A stretch of DNA of 64,000 bases from Dyella sp. AtDHG13 (GTDB lineage: Bacteria > Pseudomonadota > Gammaproteobacteria > Xanthomonadales > Rhodanobacteraceae), in the NCBI RefSeq assembly GCF_003201105.1, contig NZ_QICJ01000006.1:1-64000 (forward strand). Direction: 5' to 3'. The position numbers and the translations under genes are program-made. The notes below the pieces were generated by a model that was not told where the DNA came from, did not search any database, and worked only from the letters and a program-made list of their open reading frames with translations. Positions 26,275 through 35,150 of the stretch are shown here, one piece after another (position 1 is the stretch's first letter; the number at the start of each line of letters is the position of its first letter).

Positions 26275-27315
26275 ATGGATATCGCCGAACTGCTTGCCTT
26301 CTCGGTGAAGAACAAGGCCTCGGACTTGCATCTGTCCGCCGGCCTGCCGCCGATGATCCGCGTGGACGGCGACGTGCGCCGCATCAACATCCCCGCGCTC
26401 GACCACAAGCAGGTCCACTCGCTGATCTACGACATCATGTCGGACAAGCAGCGGCGCGACTACGAAGAATTCCTCGAGGTCGACTTCTCGTTCGAGATTC
26501 CCGGCCTGGCGCGCTTCCGCGTCAACGCGTTCAACCAGAACCGCGGCGCGGGCGGCGTGTTCCGTACCATTCCCTCCGAAGTGCTCACGCTGGAAGACCT
26601 GGCCGCGCCGGCCGTGTTCCGCGAGCTGATCGAGCAGCCGCAGGGCCTGATCCTGGTGACCGGGCCGACCGGTTCGGGCAAGTCGACCACGCTGGCGGCG
26701 ATGGTCGACCACATCAACAAGAACGAATACGGCCACATCCTCACCATCGAGGATCCGATCGAATTCGTGCACACCTCGCAGAAGTGCCTGATCAACCAGC
26801 GCGAAGTGCACCGCGACACGCACGGCTTCAACGAGGCGCTGCGCTCGGCGCTGCGCGAGGACCCGGACTACGTGCTGGTGGGCGAGTTGCGCGACCTGGA
26901 AACCATCCGCCTGGCGCTGACGGCCGCGGAAACCGGACACCTGGTGTTCGGCACGCTGCATACCAGCTCGGCGGCCAAGACCATCGACCGCATCATCGAC
27001 GTGTTCCCCGCCGGCGAAAAGCCGATGGTGCGCTCGATGCTGTCCGAATCGCTGCGCGCGGTGATTTCGCAGTCGCTGCTGAAGAAGGTCGGCGGCGGCC
27101 GTATCGCGGCGCACGAGATCATGGTGGGCATCCCCGCGATCCGTAACCTGATCCGCGAGGACAAGGTGGCGCAGATGTACTCGTCCATCCAGACCGGCCA
27201 GCAGTACGGCATGCAGACCCTGGACCAGAACCTGCAGGACCTGGTGAAGCGCGGCCTGGTGACGCGCCAGCAGGCGATGGGTTACGCGCGCAACAAGGAC
27301 ATTTTCAAAGGCTGA
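26275..27315 (+). CDS. pilT: Type IV pilus retraction ATPase PilT
   Basis: 346 residues, standard length. Walker A GPTGSGKST is at 130-138; the Asp box, Walker B region (VLVGELRDLETI) and His box (HLVFGTLHTSSA) follow. The C-terminal AIRNLIRE motif needed for retraction is present as IPAIRNLIRED. It forms a cytoplasmic hexamer that depolymerises pili, giving twitching motility, DNA uptake and surface sensing. It is followed by pilU, and the rest of the pilus control system is encoded about 10 kb away. Confidence 0.98.
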   Translation: MDIAELLAFSVKNKASDLHLSAGLPPMIRVDGDVRRINIPALDHKQVHSLIYDIMSDKQRRDYEEFLEVDFSFEIPGLARFRVNAFNQNRGAGGVFRTIPSEVLTLEDLAAPAVFRELIEQPQGLILVTGPTGSGKSTTLAAMVDHINKNEYGHILTIEDPIEFVHTSQKCLINQREVHRDTHGFNEALRSALREDPDYVLVGELRDLETIRLALTAAETGHLVFGTLHTSSAAKTIDRIIDVFPAGEKPMVRSMLSESLRAVISQSLLKKVGGGRIAAHEIMVGIPAIRNLIREDKVAQMYSSIQTGQQYGMQTLDQNLQDLVKRGLVTRQQAMGYARNKDIFKG

Positions 27316-27324
27316 TGCCTTTTG

Positions 27325-27422
27325 GGGGAATAGGGAATGGGGAATAGCAAAATCGTGCAGCGCCATCGCACGCCGCGAGATCCCGCTTTTCCTATTCTCT
27401 ATTCCCTATTCTCGATTCCCTG
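27325..27422. repeat. GGGAATAG palindromic element between pilT and pilU
   Basis: Left arm of GGGAATAG/GGGAATGG units followed by CAAAA; right arm TTTTCC then CTATTCTC/CTATTCCC units and CGATTCCC. It is the same repeat family and orientation of arms as the element at 1.6 kb. It fills nearly the whole pilT-pilU gap and can form a long stem in the transcript, where it might affect the relative levels of the two ATPases. Confidence 0.85.
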
Positions 27423-27436
27423 TCCCGGAGGGACTT

Positions 27437-28603
27437 ATGAGCGACTTCGATTTCACCTCCTTCCTCAAGTTGATGGTGCACAAGAAGGCGTCCGACCTGT
27501 TCATCACGGCGGGCGTGCCGCCATCGATGAAGGTGCAGGGGCGCGTGGTGCCGATCACGCAGAGCCCGCTGTCCGCGCAGCAGTCGCGCGACATGGTGCT
27601 CAACGTGATGACGCCCTCGCAGCGCGAGGAATTCGAAAAGACCCACGAATGCCAGTTCGCCATCTCGGCGCAGGGCGTGGGCCGCTTCCGCGTGTCGTGC
27701 TTCTACCAGCGCAACTGCGTGGGCATGGTGCTGCGCCGCATCGAGTCGAAGATCCCGACCATCGAGGAGCTCAGCCTGCCGCCGGTGATCAAGCAGCTGG
27801 CGATGACCAAGCGCGGCATCATCATCTTCGTGGGCGGCACCGGCACCGGTAAGTCCACCTCGCTGGCGTCGATGATCGGCTACCGCAACGCCAACTCGAC
27901 CGGCCACATCATCACCATCGAGGACCCGATCGAATACGTGCACAAGCACGAGGGCTGCATCATCACGCAGCGCGAGCTGGGCATCGATACCGACAGCTGG
28001 GAAAACGCGCTGAAGAACACGCTGCGCCAGGCGCCGGACGTGATCATGATCGGCGAAGTGCGCACGCGCGAGACGATGGAGCACGCGATCAACTTCTCCG
28101 AAACCGGTCACCTGTGCCTGTGCACGCTGCATGCGAACAACGCCAACCAGGCGATGGACCGCATCCTGCACTTCTTCCCGGAAGACCGCCGCTCGCAGCT
28201 GTTCATGGACCTGTCGCTGAACCTCAAGGGCATCGTGGCGCAGCAGTTGATCCCCACGCCCGACGGCAAGGCGCGTCGCGTGGCGGTGGAAGTGCTGCTG
28301 GGCACGCCGCTGGTGCAGGACTACATCCGCCAGGGCGAGATCCACAAGCTCAAGGAAGTGATGAAGGAATCCACCAACCTGGGCATGAAGACCTTCGACC
28401 AGAGCCTGGTGGAGCTTTATCACGCCGGCGAGATCTCCTACGAAGACGCGCTGCGGCACGCGGACAGCTCCAACGAAGTGCGCCTGCGCATCAAGCTTGC
28501 CCAGGGCGGCGACGCGCACACGCTCTCGCAGGGCCTGGAGGGCGTGGAGATCGAGGAAACCAAGGATTCCTCGAACTTCGGCGGCGGGCTGCTGCGCCGC
28601 TGA
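27437..28603 (+). CDS. pilU: PilT-paralogous type IV pilus ATPase PilU
   Basis: 388 residues. Walker A GGTGTGKSTS lies near residue 137, Walker B region VIMIGEVRTRETME, and His box HLCLCTLHANNANQ. The C-terminal tail (about 30 residues beyond the PilT end, finishing GGGLLRR) is typical of PilU. PilU assists PilT-dependent retraction under load. GGAGGG precedes the ATG. It is followed by a strong intrinsic terminator, so pilT-pilU is a closed unit. Confidence 0.97.
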   Translation: MSDFDFTSFLKLMVHKKASDLFITAGVPPSMKVQGRVVPITQSPLSAQQSRDMVLNVMTPSQREEFEKTHECQFAISAQGVGRFRVSCFYQRNCVGMVLRRIESKIPTIEELSLPPVIKQLAMTKRGIIIFVGGTGTGKSTSLASMIGYRNANSTGHIITIEDPIEYVHKHEGCIITQRELGIDTDSWENALKNTLRQAPDVIMIGEVRTRETMEHAINFSETGHLCLCTLHANNANQAMDRILHFFPEDRRSQLFMDLSLNLKGIVAQQLIPTPDGKARRVAVEVLLGTPLVQDYIRQGEIHKLKEVMKESTNLGMKTFDQSLVELYHAGEISYEDALRHADSSNEVRLRIKLAQGGDAHTLSQGLEGVEIEETKDSSNFGGGLLRR

Positions 28604-28627
28604 CGGCAAGCGCCAAGACATCGGCAA

Positions 28628-28661
28628 GAAGAAGGAGCCCGCGGGCTCCTTCTTCGTCTTT
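28628..28661 (+). terminator. Intrinsic terminator of pilTU
   Basis: GAAGAAGGAGCCCG and CGGGCTCCTTCTTC form a perfect 14-base-arm palindrome starting 25 bases after the pilU stop, followed by GTCTTT. Confidence 0.85.
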
Positions 28662-28690
28662 CATCGCCGCCCGCTGCGGCGCGCGTGAGC

Positions 28691-29116
28691 TTACTTGGCC
28701 GTGTCGCTGACCGTCAGGCCACTGGCATCGACGCTTTTCACACCCTTCACCTTCTTGGCGATCTGCGTGGCCTTGGTCTTTTCGGCCGCGCTGCTCGCCG
28801 TGCCGGTCAGGCTCACGGCGCCGTCCGTCGTGGAGACGGAGATGTCGCTGCTCTTGATGCCGCTGGTGCTGGCGAGCTCGGACTTCACCTTGGTGGTGAT
28901 CCACGCATCGTTGGTGCGGCCGGGCACGGTCTCATTGCTCGTGCTGGTTTCTTTCTCCTGCATGGCCGCCTGCTGGGCCTGCTGCTGGGCCGCGGCGTTC
29001 TGGGCCTGTTGGGAGGCGGCGCTCTGGGCGGCAACCTGCGCGAACGGCATGGCCGAGAAGGCAGTTGCCAGGCCAACGGCAATCAGCGTCTTGCGAAACA
29101 GGTTGGTAGTGCGCAT
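28691..29116 (-). CDS. Periplasmic BON-domain protein (OsmY-like)
   Basis: 141 residues. A signal peptide (LIAVGLATAFSAMPFAQVAAQ) is followed by a Gln/Ala-rich spacer. A single BON domain comes last (about 70-138: DAWITTKVKSELASTSGI, ISVSTTDGAVSLTG, ATQIAKKVKGVKSVD). BON domains bind phospholipid or envelope components, and OsmY-like proteins protect the envelope under stress. The start is set by AGGAG nine bases before ATG; longer upstream reading lacks a signal-compatible start. Confidence 0.9.
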   Translation of the reverse strand: MRTTNLFRKTLIAVGLATAFSAMPFAQVAAQSAASQQAQNAAAQQQAQQAAMQEKETSTSNETVPGRTNDAWITTKVKSELASTSGIKSSDISVSTTDGAVSLTGTASSAAEKTKATQIAKKVKGVKSVDASGLTVSDTAK

Positions 29117-29330
29117 GGGGAATCTCCTGTAGTGGGGAAGCGCTGTCCTTGGTGGAGACAGGCGGAAGCCGCTCGTGCGGCATCCGCGACGCCATCCCAA
29201 CAGCCCCGGCATGAATTGAAGATGGCTGCGACGTGAACCCGTTCAGCGCGTCATTACGCTTGGCAACGCGGCGTCATGGCAGCGTTGGAAGAGTGTTCGG
29301 ATCGCGAACAGGCTCTAAGATCGAGCAAGG

Positions 29331-29346
29331 TGTGATGCGCATCACA
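29331..29346. promoter_or_regulatory. Perfect CRP/Clp-type binding palindrome
   Basis: TGTGATGCGCATCACA is a perfect 16-base palindrome and an exact TGTGA-N6-TCACA match. In Xanthomonadales the CRP homologue Clp binds this consensus and responds to cyclic di-GMP (family knowledge). It lies in a 418-base gene-free stretch (29117-29534) between the divergent BON and V4R genes, 189 bases before the V4R start and 215 from the BON start. It could serve either. I see no unambiguous -35/-10 pair beside it. Confidence 0.75.
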
Positions 29347-29534
29347 TAGCGCAGGTGAGAAAGCGTGAGTTTGCCGCTGTTTTGCAGGCTCATGCGTAGA
29401 CGCTTTCGATACAAACGTGTCGCTACTGTGGGAACGATGTCGAAAAGCGACGCGGCGTCTTGTGAAATAGACGGCTATACGGCAAATTTGCAAAGCGAAG
29501 CACAGCATGTGCTGGCTTGATTTCGGGGGGAATC

Positions 29535-30323
29535 ATGGCCGATCTGGAAGTCCGGGTCGTTTCCGAGCGTAGGGAAGGGCTCCTGGTGGAGCTGGGACGC
29601 GTGGTGACGGAGTACGGACACGTACTTGTCCGCCAGCGATTGGTGCAGGATGCGCAAGGCGCCTGCCTCACGCTGATCCTGCGCGGACCTGACGAGCGAC
29701 AGCTGGCCCTGGAGGAAGCGCTAGGCACGCATCCGCGCGTGCTCAGCTTCGAATCGGTGCGCCCACAACTGGTGGACGATGCGCCGCCAGCGGTCGCCGC
29801 GGCGCCCTTGCCGGCGGCAGCGCCGGCCGCCGTTGCGCGCGCACCCGCGGCAGCGCAGGAGCAGGCGCCCATCACGGCAGGCGCCGACGTGGCGCGCGTC
29901 GAGCGGATGCTGCCCAATCTGGCCAGGGACTATCCGCGCATCTTTCCCTGGCTGATCAATCTCGATTACGCGGTGGCGGCCGAAGCGCGCGATGCATCGC
30001 TCTATCTTGCCGGCCGCCGCACGGGCGCATGGGTGTACAAGCGCGACTTCGCGCTGGGCGCAAAGCTGATGCTGGCCGATGCGGTCCGCCGCATTGCGTT
30101 GCCTGCCTTGCGCGTACTGGTGACGGTGGAGCATCACGACAACCAGTTGCATGTGCGCGGCTGTCCGCTGTGCCAGCCCGGTGGCGTATCCGGCGGCCGC
30201 TTCTTCTGCGGTTTCATCGAGGGCCTGCTCGCCGAATCGGTGGATTCGCGTGCGGTGTTCACGCGCGAAACCAGTTGCCACAGCCATGGCGCGGCCATGT
30301 GCGTGTTCGACATATCCCACTGA
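29535..30323 (+). CDS. V4R-domain (vinyl-reductase-like) sensor-type protein
   Basis: 262 residues. An N-terminal alpha/beta domain (1-85) resembles a small regulatory fold (ACT-like, tentative). An Ala/Pro linker follows (about 88-120), then a C-terminal V4R domain with the diagnostic pattern FFCGFIEGLL...ETSCHSHGAAMCVFDI and a preceding C-x2-C (GCPLC). V4R domains are small-molecule or hydrocarbon-binding modules related to the heme-NO-binding fold. There is no output domain, so it may act by protein contact. The next gene, 61 bases on, encodes a MHYT sensor. Confidence 0.75.
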   Translation: MADLEVRVVSERREGLLVELGRVVTEYGHVLVRQRLVQDAQGACLTLILRGPDERQLALEEALGTHPRVLSFESVRPQLVDDAPPAVAAAPLPAAAPAAVARAPAAAQEQAPITAGADVARVERMLPNLARDYPRIFPWLINLDYAVAAEARDASLYLAGRRTGAWVYKRDFALGAKLMLADAVRRIALPALRVLVTVEHHDNQLHVRGCPLCQPGGVSGGRFFCGFIEGLLAESVDSRAVFTRETSCHSHGAAMCVFDISH

Positions 30324-30384
30324 TCGTCGCCAAGGGAAGACGGCGGTGATGGCTGGGCGTCCGTAGCCAACGAAGGGGAGCAAC

Positions 30385-31128
30385 ATGCAAGACATGCATC
30401 AGCATTACAACGGAGTGCTGGTCGGGTTGTCGTATGCCGTCTCGGTGCTGGGGTCGTTCACGGCGTTGCAGTTCGCCCTGGGCATTCCGCTGGCGCAGAA
30501 CGCCAGGCAGCGTTGGGGCGCCATTCTCGCGGCGGGTACGGCGATGGGTGGTGGCGCCATCTGGGCCATGCACTTCATCGCCATGCTTGCGTGCAACATG
30601 GGTACGCAGGTGACGTACGACGTGCTGCTGACGGCGGCATCGGCGGTGCTGGCGATCGTCGCCTGCTCGCTGGGGCTGGCGATCGTCGGTACCGGCGCAT
30701 TCCGCTTCATCAACCTGCTGTTCGCCGGCGTGCTGATGGGCCTGGGCGTGGCCGGCATGCATTACCTGGGCATGGCGGCCATGCTGTCGTCGGCGTGGGT
30801 GTCCTATGACGGCGGCATCGTGGCCTTGTCGGTGGCCATCGCCATCGTGGCCTCGATGGCCGCGCTGTGGCTGGCCTTCAATCTGCGTGGCAAGCTGCAG
30901 ATGCTGGGCAGCGCGCTGGTGATGGGTGTTGCGGTGTGCGGCATGCACTACACCGGCATGTTGGCCCTGGAACTGACCCAGGGCGATACCGTGCCGGCCG
31001 GCTTCGAGCATGGCCTGCAGGGCGAGCATCTGGGCCTGGCGATTTTCGTGGTGGTCGTGGTGTTGCTGGCCGTTGCGCTGGGGCTGAGCATTGTGCGGCA
31101 GCAGCGGCGCGCCGCACTTTCGATCTGA
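30385..31128 (+). CDS. Stand-alone MHYT-domain integral membrane sensor
   Basis: 247 residues and seven predicted transmembrane helices. The three MHYT motifs appear as MHFIAM, MHYLGM and MHYTGM, each at a helix end. MHYT domains were proposed to sense oxygen, CO or NO through copper bound by the Met/His residues. Most are fused to GGDEF-EAL or kinase domains, but here nothing follows the seven helices except a short basic tail. It is probably co-transcribed with the V4R gene and ended by a strong terminator. Confidence 0.9.
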   Translation: MQDMHQHYNGVLVGLSYAVSVLGSFTALQFALGIPLAQNARQRWGAILAAGTAMGGGAIWAMHFIAMLACNMGTQVTYDVLLTAASAVLAIVACSLGLAIVGTGAFRFINLLFAGVLMGLGVAGMHYLGMAAMLSSAWVSYDGGIVALSVAIAIVASMAALWLAFNLRGKLQMLGSALVMGVAVCGMHYTGMLALELTQGDTVPAGFEHGLQGEHLGLAIFVVVVVLLAVALGLSIVRQQRRAALSI

Positions 31129-31145
31129 GCTGGCGATCATCGCGC

Positions 31146-31179
31146 AAAAAAACGGGGCGCCCATGGCGCCCCGTTTTTT
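31146..31179. terminator. Bidirectional intrinsic terminator
   Basis: A-run, ACGGGGCGCC, short loop, GGCGCCCCGT, T-run. The symmetric A/T flanks let it work for the MHYT gene on the plus strand and for the convergent DUF3352 gene on the minus strand. Confidence 0.92.
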
Positions 31180-31199
31180 GTCCATCGCGTAGCGAGGGC

Positions 31200-32963
31200 T
31201 TACTTCAGTTCGGTCTGGCTGGTGATCACCAGGCCGTCGCTGGTCATGCGCAGGTCGCCGTTGAGCGACTTGATGCGCGCGGCCTGAGTTTCCATCGACG
31301 CGAACTGCGCCTTCGAGCGTTCGGCCGTCGCCTTGGCGGTGGCCTGCGCCTGCGGATCGTCGGACTGCGCCTCGGCGGTGAGTTCGGCGATGTGCTCGGC
31401 CTTCTGCGCCATGGCCTTGACCCAGGCCTGGTACATCTCGCCGCTCAGGCTCAGGCGGCCCAGGCGACCGGCGTCGCCGGCGGCGGCGTTGAGCAGCTCG
31501 CCCATCTTCACTTCCTCGCCCTGGCCCACGGCCAGCGCCAGCGACTTCGGACCCATCGCGGCCCACACCGGCGCACCCAGCGGCGCGGTGAGTTCCGGCG
31601 GCAGCGCGACGGGCTTGCCGTCGGGCGTGAGCTTGAGCTGCTGCAGGCCCGAGGAGGCCATCTGCGCCATGGCGACGAGGCCCGCCGGGTTGGAGGTGCC
31701 GATCAGGATGCGGCCGCTGAACTTCGGCAGGGTGTCGTTGCTGCCGGCGTCGAAGCTGTCCAGCGCCACGCGCACGCCGAGCAGGTCGCCAACCGGCGGC
31801 ACGGCCGCCTGCTGGGACATCAGGCCGATCTTGGTGAAGCCCTCGTTGAGCTCATTGAGCGACGGGCAGGTGAACGGCTTCGCGGCGACGGCATCCGCCT
31901 GCGCGCTCCAGAAGGGACGCAGCTGGGCGATGGGCAGGGCCACGCTGATGTCGAACGGCGCGGTGCCGGCGGCGCCCAGGCCGGGCAGCTCCACCTTCAT
32001 GCCGCTGAAGGCCTTGGTGATGTCGTCGGCCAGGGCCACGTCCCAGCGGATGTCCTGGTGCTTCTCGTCGAGCTTGGTGTAGCCGAAGCTGATCGCCGGC
32101 ACGCGCGAGGCGATGCGGGTGGCATCGGCTTCGCAGGCGGGCGACACCTGCAGTTGATTGGCCACCGGTTCGCCGGTCTTGGCCGATTCCGTTTCGGCGC
32201 GGGCCTTGATCAGCGCGTTGAACAACGGGTCCTTGCCGCTGGCCGCCAGCGGCAGCAGGCGGGCCAGGTCGACCTGGCCGATGGCCCAGGGCTGGTAGTC
32301 CTTCGCCTTGGCGAGCTTGTCGAGGCGGCCGTCGTCCTGGATGTTCTTTTCCGGACGGTCGAGGCCAAAGGCCAGGCGCAGCGTGGCTTCCGGCGCGTCG
32401 GCCGGCAGCATGGCCGCCACGGCCTGCTTGCCGACCTCGGCCAGCACGATCTGCACGCCGGCATCGGCGGAGACGTGCTTGCGGTAGCTCTGGCCACCCA
32501 CGGTGGCGGTGTCGAACGGCTTGCCGTAGGCGGCTTCAAGACGGCCGACGAAGGCGTCGAAGGCCTTGGGGTCGGTCAGCTCGAAGCGCGCCACCGGGGA
32601 AAGGCCCAGGCCGTAGAAGGCCGAGCGGCCCTTGATGTTGAGGCCCGCGTTCTGCGCGAACTGTTCGATGGTCTTGCCATCCAGCTCGGCGATGACGGCC
32701 TTGAGCAGGCGGGAAAGATCGGGATCCTTCTCGGCCATGTCGTCGGCGGTGGAACGCAGCTGGGTCAGCTCCGACGGCAGCTGGGCATCGGCCTGGGCCA
32801 GCAGCGCCTTGCGCGTGTCGTCGTCGAGCACGTCCAGGTTGGCCACCACGTACGGCGTGTCGGCCGGCACGAAGGCGAGGGGCGCGTCCTTGTCCTTGTG
32901 ATGGCATGCAGCCAGCAGCACGCCGGCAAGGCCCAGCGCAGCAATGCGCGTCGTCGATCGCAT
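31200..32963 (-). CDS. DUF3352-family lipoprotein
   Basis: 587 residues. The signal sequence MRSTTRIAALGLAGVLLAAC ends in a lipobox (LAAC), so residue 20 should be lipidated. The mature part begins with ADTPYVVANLD, typical of DUF3352 proteins, which are large envelope proteins of unknown function. AAGGGATTAGAC precedes this ATG; the frame stays open about 45 codons further upstream but that part has no signal and no ribosome site. Confidence 0.85.
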   Translation of the reverse strand: MRSTTRIAALGLAGVLLAACHHKDKDAPLAFVPADTPYVVANLDVLDDDTRKALLAQADAQLPSELTQLRSTADDMAEKDPDLSRLLKAVIAELDGKTIEQFAQNAGLNIKGRSAFYGLGLSPVARFELTDPKAFDAFVGRLEAAYGKPFDTATVGGQSYRKHVSADAGVQIVLAEVGKQAVAAMLPADAPEATLRLAFGLDRPEKNIQDDGRLDKLAKAKDYQPWAIGQVDLARLLPLAASGKDPLFNALIKARAETESAKTGEPVANQLQVSPACEADATRIASRVPAISFGYTKLDEKHQDIRWDVALADDITKAFSGMKVELPGLGAAGTAPFDISVALPIAQLRPFWSAQADAVAAKPFTCPSLNELNEGFTKIGLMSQQAAVPPVGDLLGVRVALDSFDAGSNDTLPKFSGRILIGTSNPAGLVAMAQMASSGLQQLKLTPDGKPVALPPELTAPLGAPVWAAMGPKSLALAVGQGEEVKMGELLNAAAGDAGRLGRLSLSGEMYQAWVKAMAQKAEHIAELTAEAQSDDPQAQATAKATAERSKAQFASMETQAARIKSLNGDLRMTSDGLVITSQTELK

Positions 32964-33075
32964 GTCTAATCCCTTGAGTGAGGTGATGTTGCGCCGCGCA
33001 TTATGCCTGCATTTGTGACATGCCGCGGTGCGGCACGGCGCGCCGGTACGGCCGGCGCCGGCCGCGGGTGCCGGC

Positions 33076-34002
33076 TCAGCGGCCCAGCACCTCGGCAAGC
33101 ACCGCCATGCGCACGAACACGCCGTTGCCGACCTGTTCCAGGATGCGCGACTGCGCGCCGTCCGCCACTTCCGGGGCGATCTCGATGCCGCGGTTGAGCG
33201 GACCCGGGTGCATCACCAGGGCGCCCCGGGCGGCGCGGGCCAGGCGGGGGTTGTCCAGGCCGTAGCGGCTGAAATAGGCGGCCTCGTCCGGCAGGTCGGT
33301 CGCGGCCATGCGCTCCTTCTGCAGGCGCAGCATGATGATCACGTCGGCGCCCTCGACGGCGGCGTCGAAGTCGTCGGTGAGCACGCAGCCGGGAAATTCC
33401 GACGGTTCCGGCATCAGCGCCTGCGGCGAGCACAGGCGGATCTCCTTCACGCCCATCGCCTTGAGCGCATGCACGTCCGAGCGCGCCACGCGCGAGTGCT
33501 TGACGTCGCCGCAGATGACCACGGTGAGCTGGCGGAAGTCCGGGCGGTGCTGGCGGATGGTCAGCACGTCGAGCAGGCCCTGGGTGGGATGCGCGCGGTT
33601 GCCGTCGCCGGCATTGATCACCGACACGCCGCTCATGGCGTGGCGCACCAGTTCTTCGGGCGTGCCCGACACCTTGTGGCGCACCACGATGGCGTCCAGG
33701 TGCATCGCCTCCAGCGTGTGCAGCGTGTCGAACAGCGCCTCGCCCTTGCTGGTGGAGGAGAAGCCGATGTCGAAGTTGATGACGTCGGCGCCCAGCCGGC
33801 GGGCGGCCAGCTCGAACGAGGTACGCGTGCGCGTCGAGGGTTCGAAGAACAGGTTGAGGATGGTGCGGCCGGAAAGCAGGTCCAGCTTGCGCGTGCCGTG
33901 CGCGCAGCTGTCGCGCATGAACTCCGCACGGTCGAGCAGGCGCTCGATGGTCTCGCGGGGCAGGTGTTCCAGGGTGGTGAGGTGGCGCAGGCGAGAGCTC
34001 AT
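33076..34002 (-). CDS. pyrB: Aspartate carbamoyltransferase catalytic subunit
   Basis: 308 residues, full length. The carbamoyl-phosphate motif STRTRTSFE is near residue 55, followed by KGEALFDT, HPTQGLLD, KHSRVARSD and HPGPLNRGIEI. It catalyses the first committed step of pyrimidine synthesis. No pyrI, pyrC-like or pyrR gene is adjacent; in P. aeruginosa pyrR lies between ruvX and pyrB, but here ruvX follows directly with a 31-base gap. Confidence 0.97.
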   Translation of the reverse strand: MSSRLRHLTTLEHLPRETIERLLDRAEFMRDSCAHGTRKLDLLSGRTILNLFFEPSTRTRTSFELAARRLGADVINFDIGFSSTSKGEALFDTLHTLEAMHLDAIVVRHKVSGTPEELVRHAMSGVSVINAGDGNRAHPTQGLLDVLTIRQHRPDFRQLTVVICGDVKHSRVARSDVHALKAMGVKEIRLCSPQALMPEPSEFPGCVLTDDFDAAVEGADVIIMLRLQKERMAATDLPDEAAYFSRYGLDNPRLARAARGALVMHPGPLNRGIEIAPEVADGAQSRILEQVGNGVFVRMAVLAEVLGR

Positions 34003-34033
34003 GGCGGGCGGAGGTCCGGTCGGGAGTGTCGTG

Positions 34034-34459
34034 TCAGTGGTCGGCGGAAGCGAGCCATCGTTCCAGGATGACCGCGGCGGCCTCCGCGTCGATGGCGGCG
34101 GCGTCGCGTTTCTTCTTCAGTCCGGCGGCGCGTGCGCTGGCGAAGCGTTGCGCTGCTTCCTGCGAGCTGTAGCGCTCGTCCGTCAGCACCACGGGAAGCT
34201 TGTAGCGCTCGGCGATCTTGTTGGCGAAACGGCGCGCGCCCTTGCTGGCGGGTTGTTCCTCGCCGTCGAGCGTCAGCGGCAGGCCGACCACCAGCGTGTC
34301 GGGCTGCCACTCCTTGTGCAGGGCGTCGATCCTGGACCAGTCCGGATCGCCATCGCGCACGGCGACGGCGGCGAGGCCGCGGGCGCTGCTGGTGAATCGA
34401 TTGCCGACGGCGACGCCGATCAGCCGGCTGCCCACGTCGAAGCCGAACACGCAGCTCAT
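34034..34459 (-). CDS. ruvX: Holliday junction resolvase-like RuvX/YqgF
   Basis: 141 residues. RNase H-fold motifs are FGFDVGSRLIGVAVG at the N-terminus, LVVGLPLTLDGEE in the middle, DERYSS, and a C-terminal DAEAAAVILERWL. YqgF proteins process pre-16S rRNA ends and possibly recombination intermediates. The ATG overlaps the yqgE stop by four bases, so the two are translationally coupled. Confidence 0.95.
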   Translation of the reverse strand: MSCVFGFDVGSRLIGVAVGNRFTSSARGLAAVAVRDGDPDWSRIDALHKEWQPDTLVVGLPLTLDGEEQPASKGARRFANKIAERYKLPVVLTDERYSSQEAAQRFASARAAGLKKKRDAAAIDAEAAAVILERWLASADH

Positions 34460-35031
34460 GCGTGCCCTGCGTAGCCAGGCAGCTGCAGCGGGTCGACGCC
34501 GACCAGGCCGGCGGCGGCGCTCCAGCGTTCCTCCAGCGGGGTGTGGAACACCACGCGTTCGCTCGCGTCGGCGGTGAGCCAGGTGTTGTCCTTCAGCTCC
34601 TGCTCGAGCTGGCCGGCGCTCCAGCCCGCGTAGCCCAGCGCCATCATGGCGAGGCGCGGACCTTCGCCGTGCGCCATGGCGATGAGGATGTCGCGCGAGG
34701 TGGTCACCGACCACTCGTCGTTGATGCGGTAGCTCGATTCCCAATGGCCGGGTTCGCGGTGCAGCACGAAGCCGCGTTCCTGCTGCACGGGGCCGCCGAT
34801 CAGCACCGGCGCATCGGCCAGTTCGAGATCGCTGCATTCGAGCTTCATCTGCGCGAGCACGTCGCCCAGGCGGTATTCGGAAAGCTGGTTCACCAGCAGG
34901 CCGACGGCGCCGTCCTCGTCGTGCTGGCAGATGAAAGCCACGCCGCGCGAGAACGGCGGCTCGGCCAGACTGGGCATGGCGATCAGGAACTGACCGGCGA
35001 GGGAAGACGCTTGGGGTCGGGGAGCAGGCAT
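34456..35031 (-). CDS. yqgE: YqgE/AlgH family protein
   Basis: 191 residues, the usual size. Family motifs are SLAGQFLIAMPSL at the N-terminus, then RGVAFICQHDEDGAVGLLVNQ, GGPVQQERGFVLH and ALGYAGWSAGQLEQEL. It is a cytoplasmic protein of unclear biochemistry, named AlgH for an effect on alginate in Pseudomonas. It is coupled to ruvX as in most gammaproteobacteria. Confidence 0.95.
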   Translation of the reverse strand: MPAPRPQASSLAGQFLIAMPSLAEPPFSRGVAFICQHDEDGAVGLLVNQLSEYRLGDVLAQMKLECSDLELADAPVLIGGPVQQERGFVLHREPGHWESSYRINDEWSVTTSRDILIAMAHGEGPRLAMMALGYAGWSAGQLEQELKDNTWLTADASERVVFHTPLEERWSAAAGLVGVDPLQLPGYAGHA

Positions 35032-35059
35032 GGGGGCATTGTAAGCCCTGGGAGCTTGG

Positions 35060-35150
35060 GAGCGAGAAATGAGTGAAGAGGAGCGGGAAGTGAGAGAAAG
35101 GCGGGCCGCTCTTCTCTCGTTTCTCACTTCTCCTTCACTCGCTCCTGCTC
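35060..35150. repeat. Imperfect palindromic element between tonB and yqgE
   Basis: The left arm is rich in GAGCGAG, GAGTGAAG and AAGTGAGAG. The right arm holds their complements (CTTCTCTCG, CTCACTTC, CTTCACTCGC). The centre CGGGCCGCTCTTC resembles the loop of the element at 1.6 kb. It separates the tonB stop from the yqgE start, and its end touches the tonB stop codon. It probably belongs to the same style of dispersed intergenic palindrome, with different arm motifs. Confidence 0.7.
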
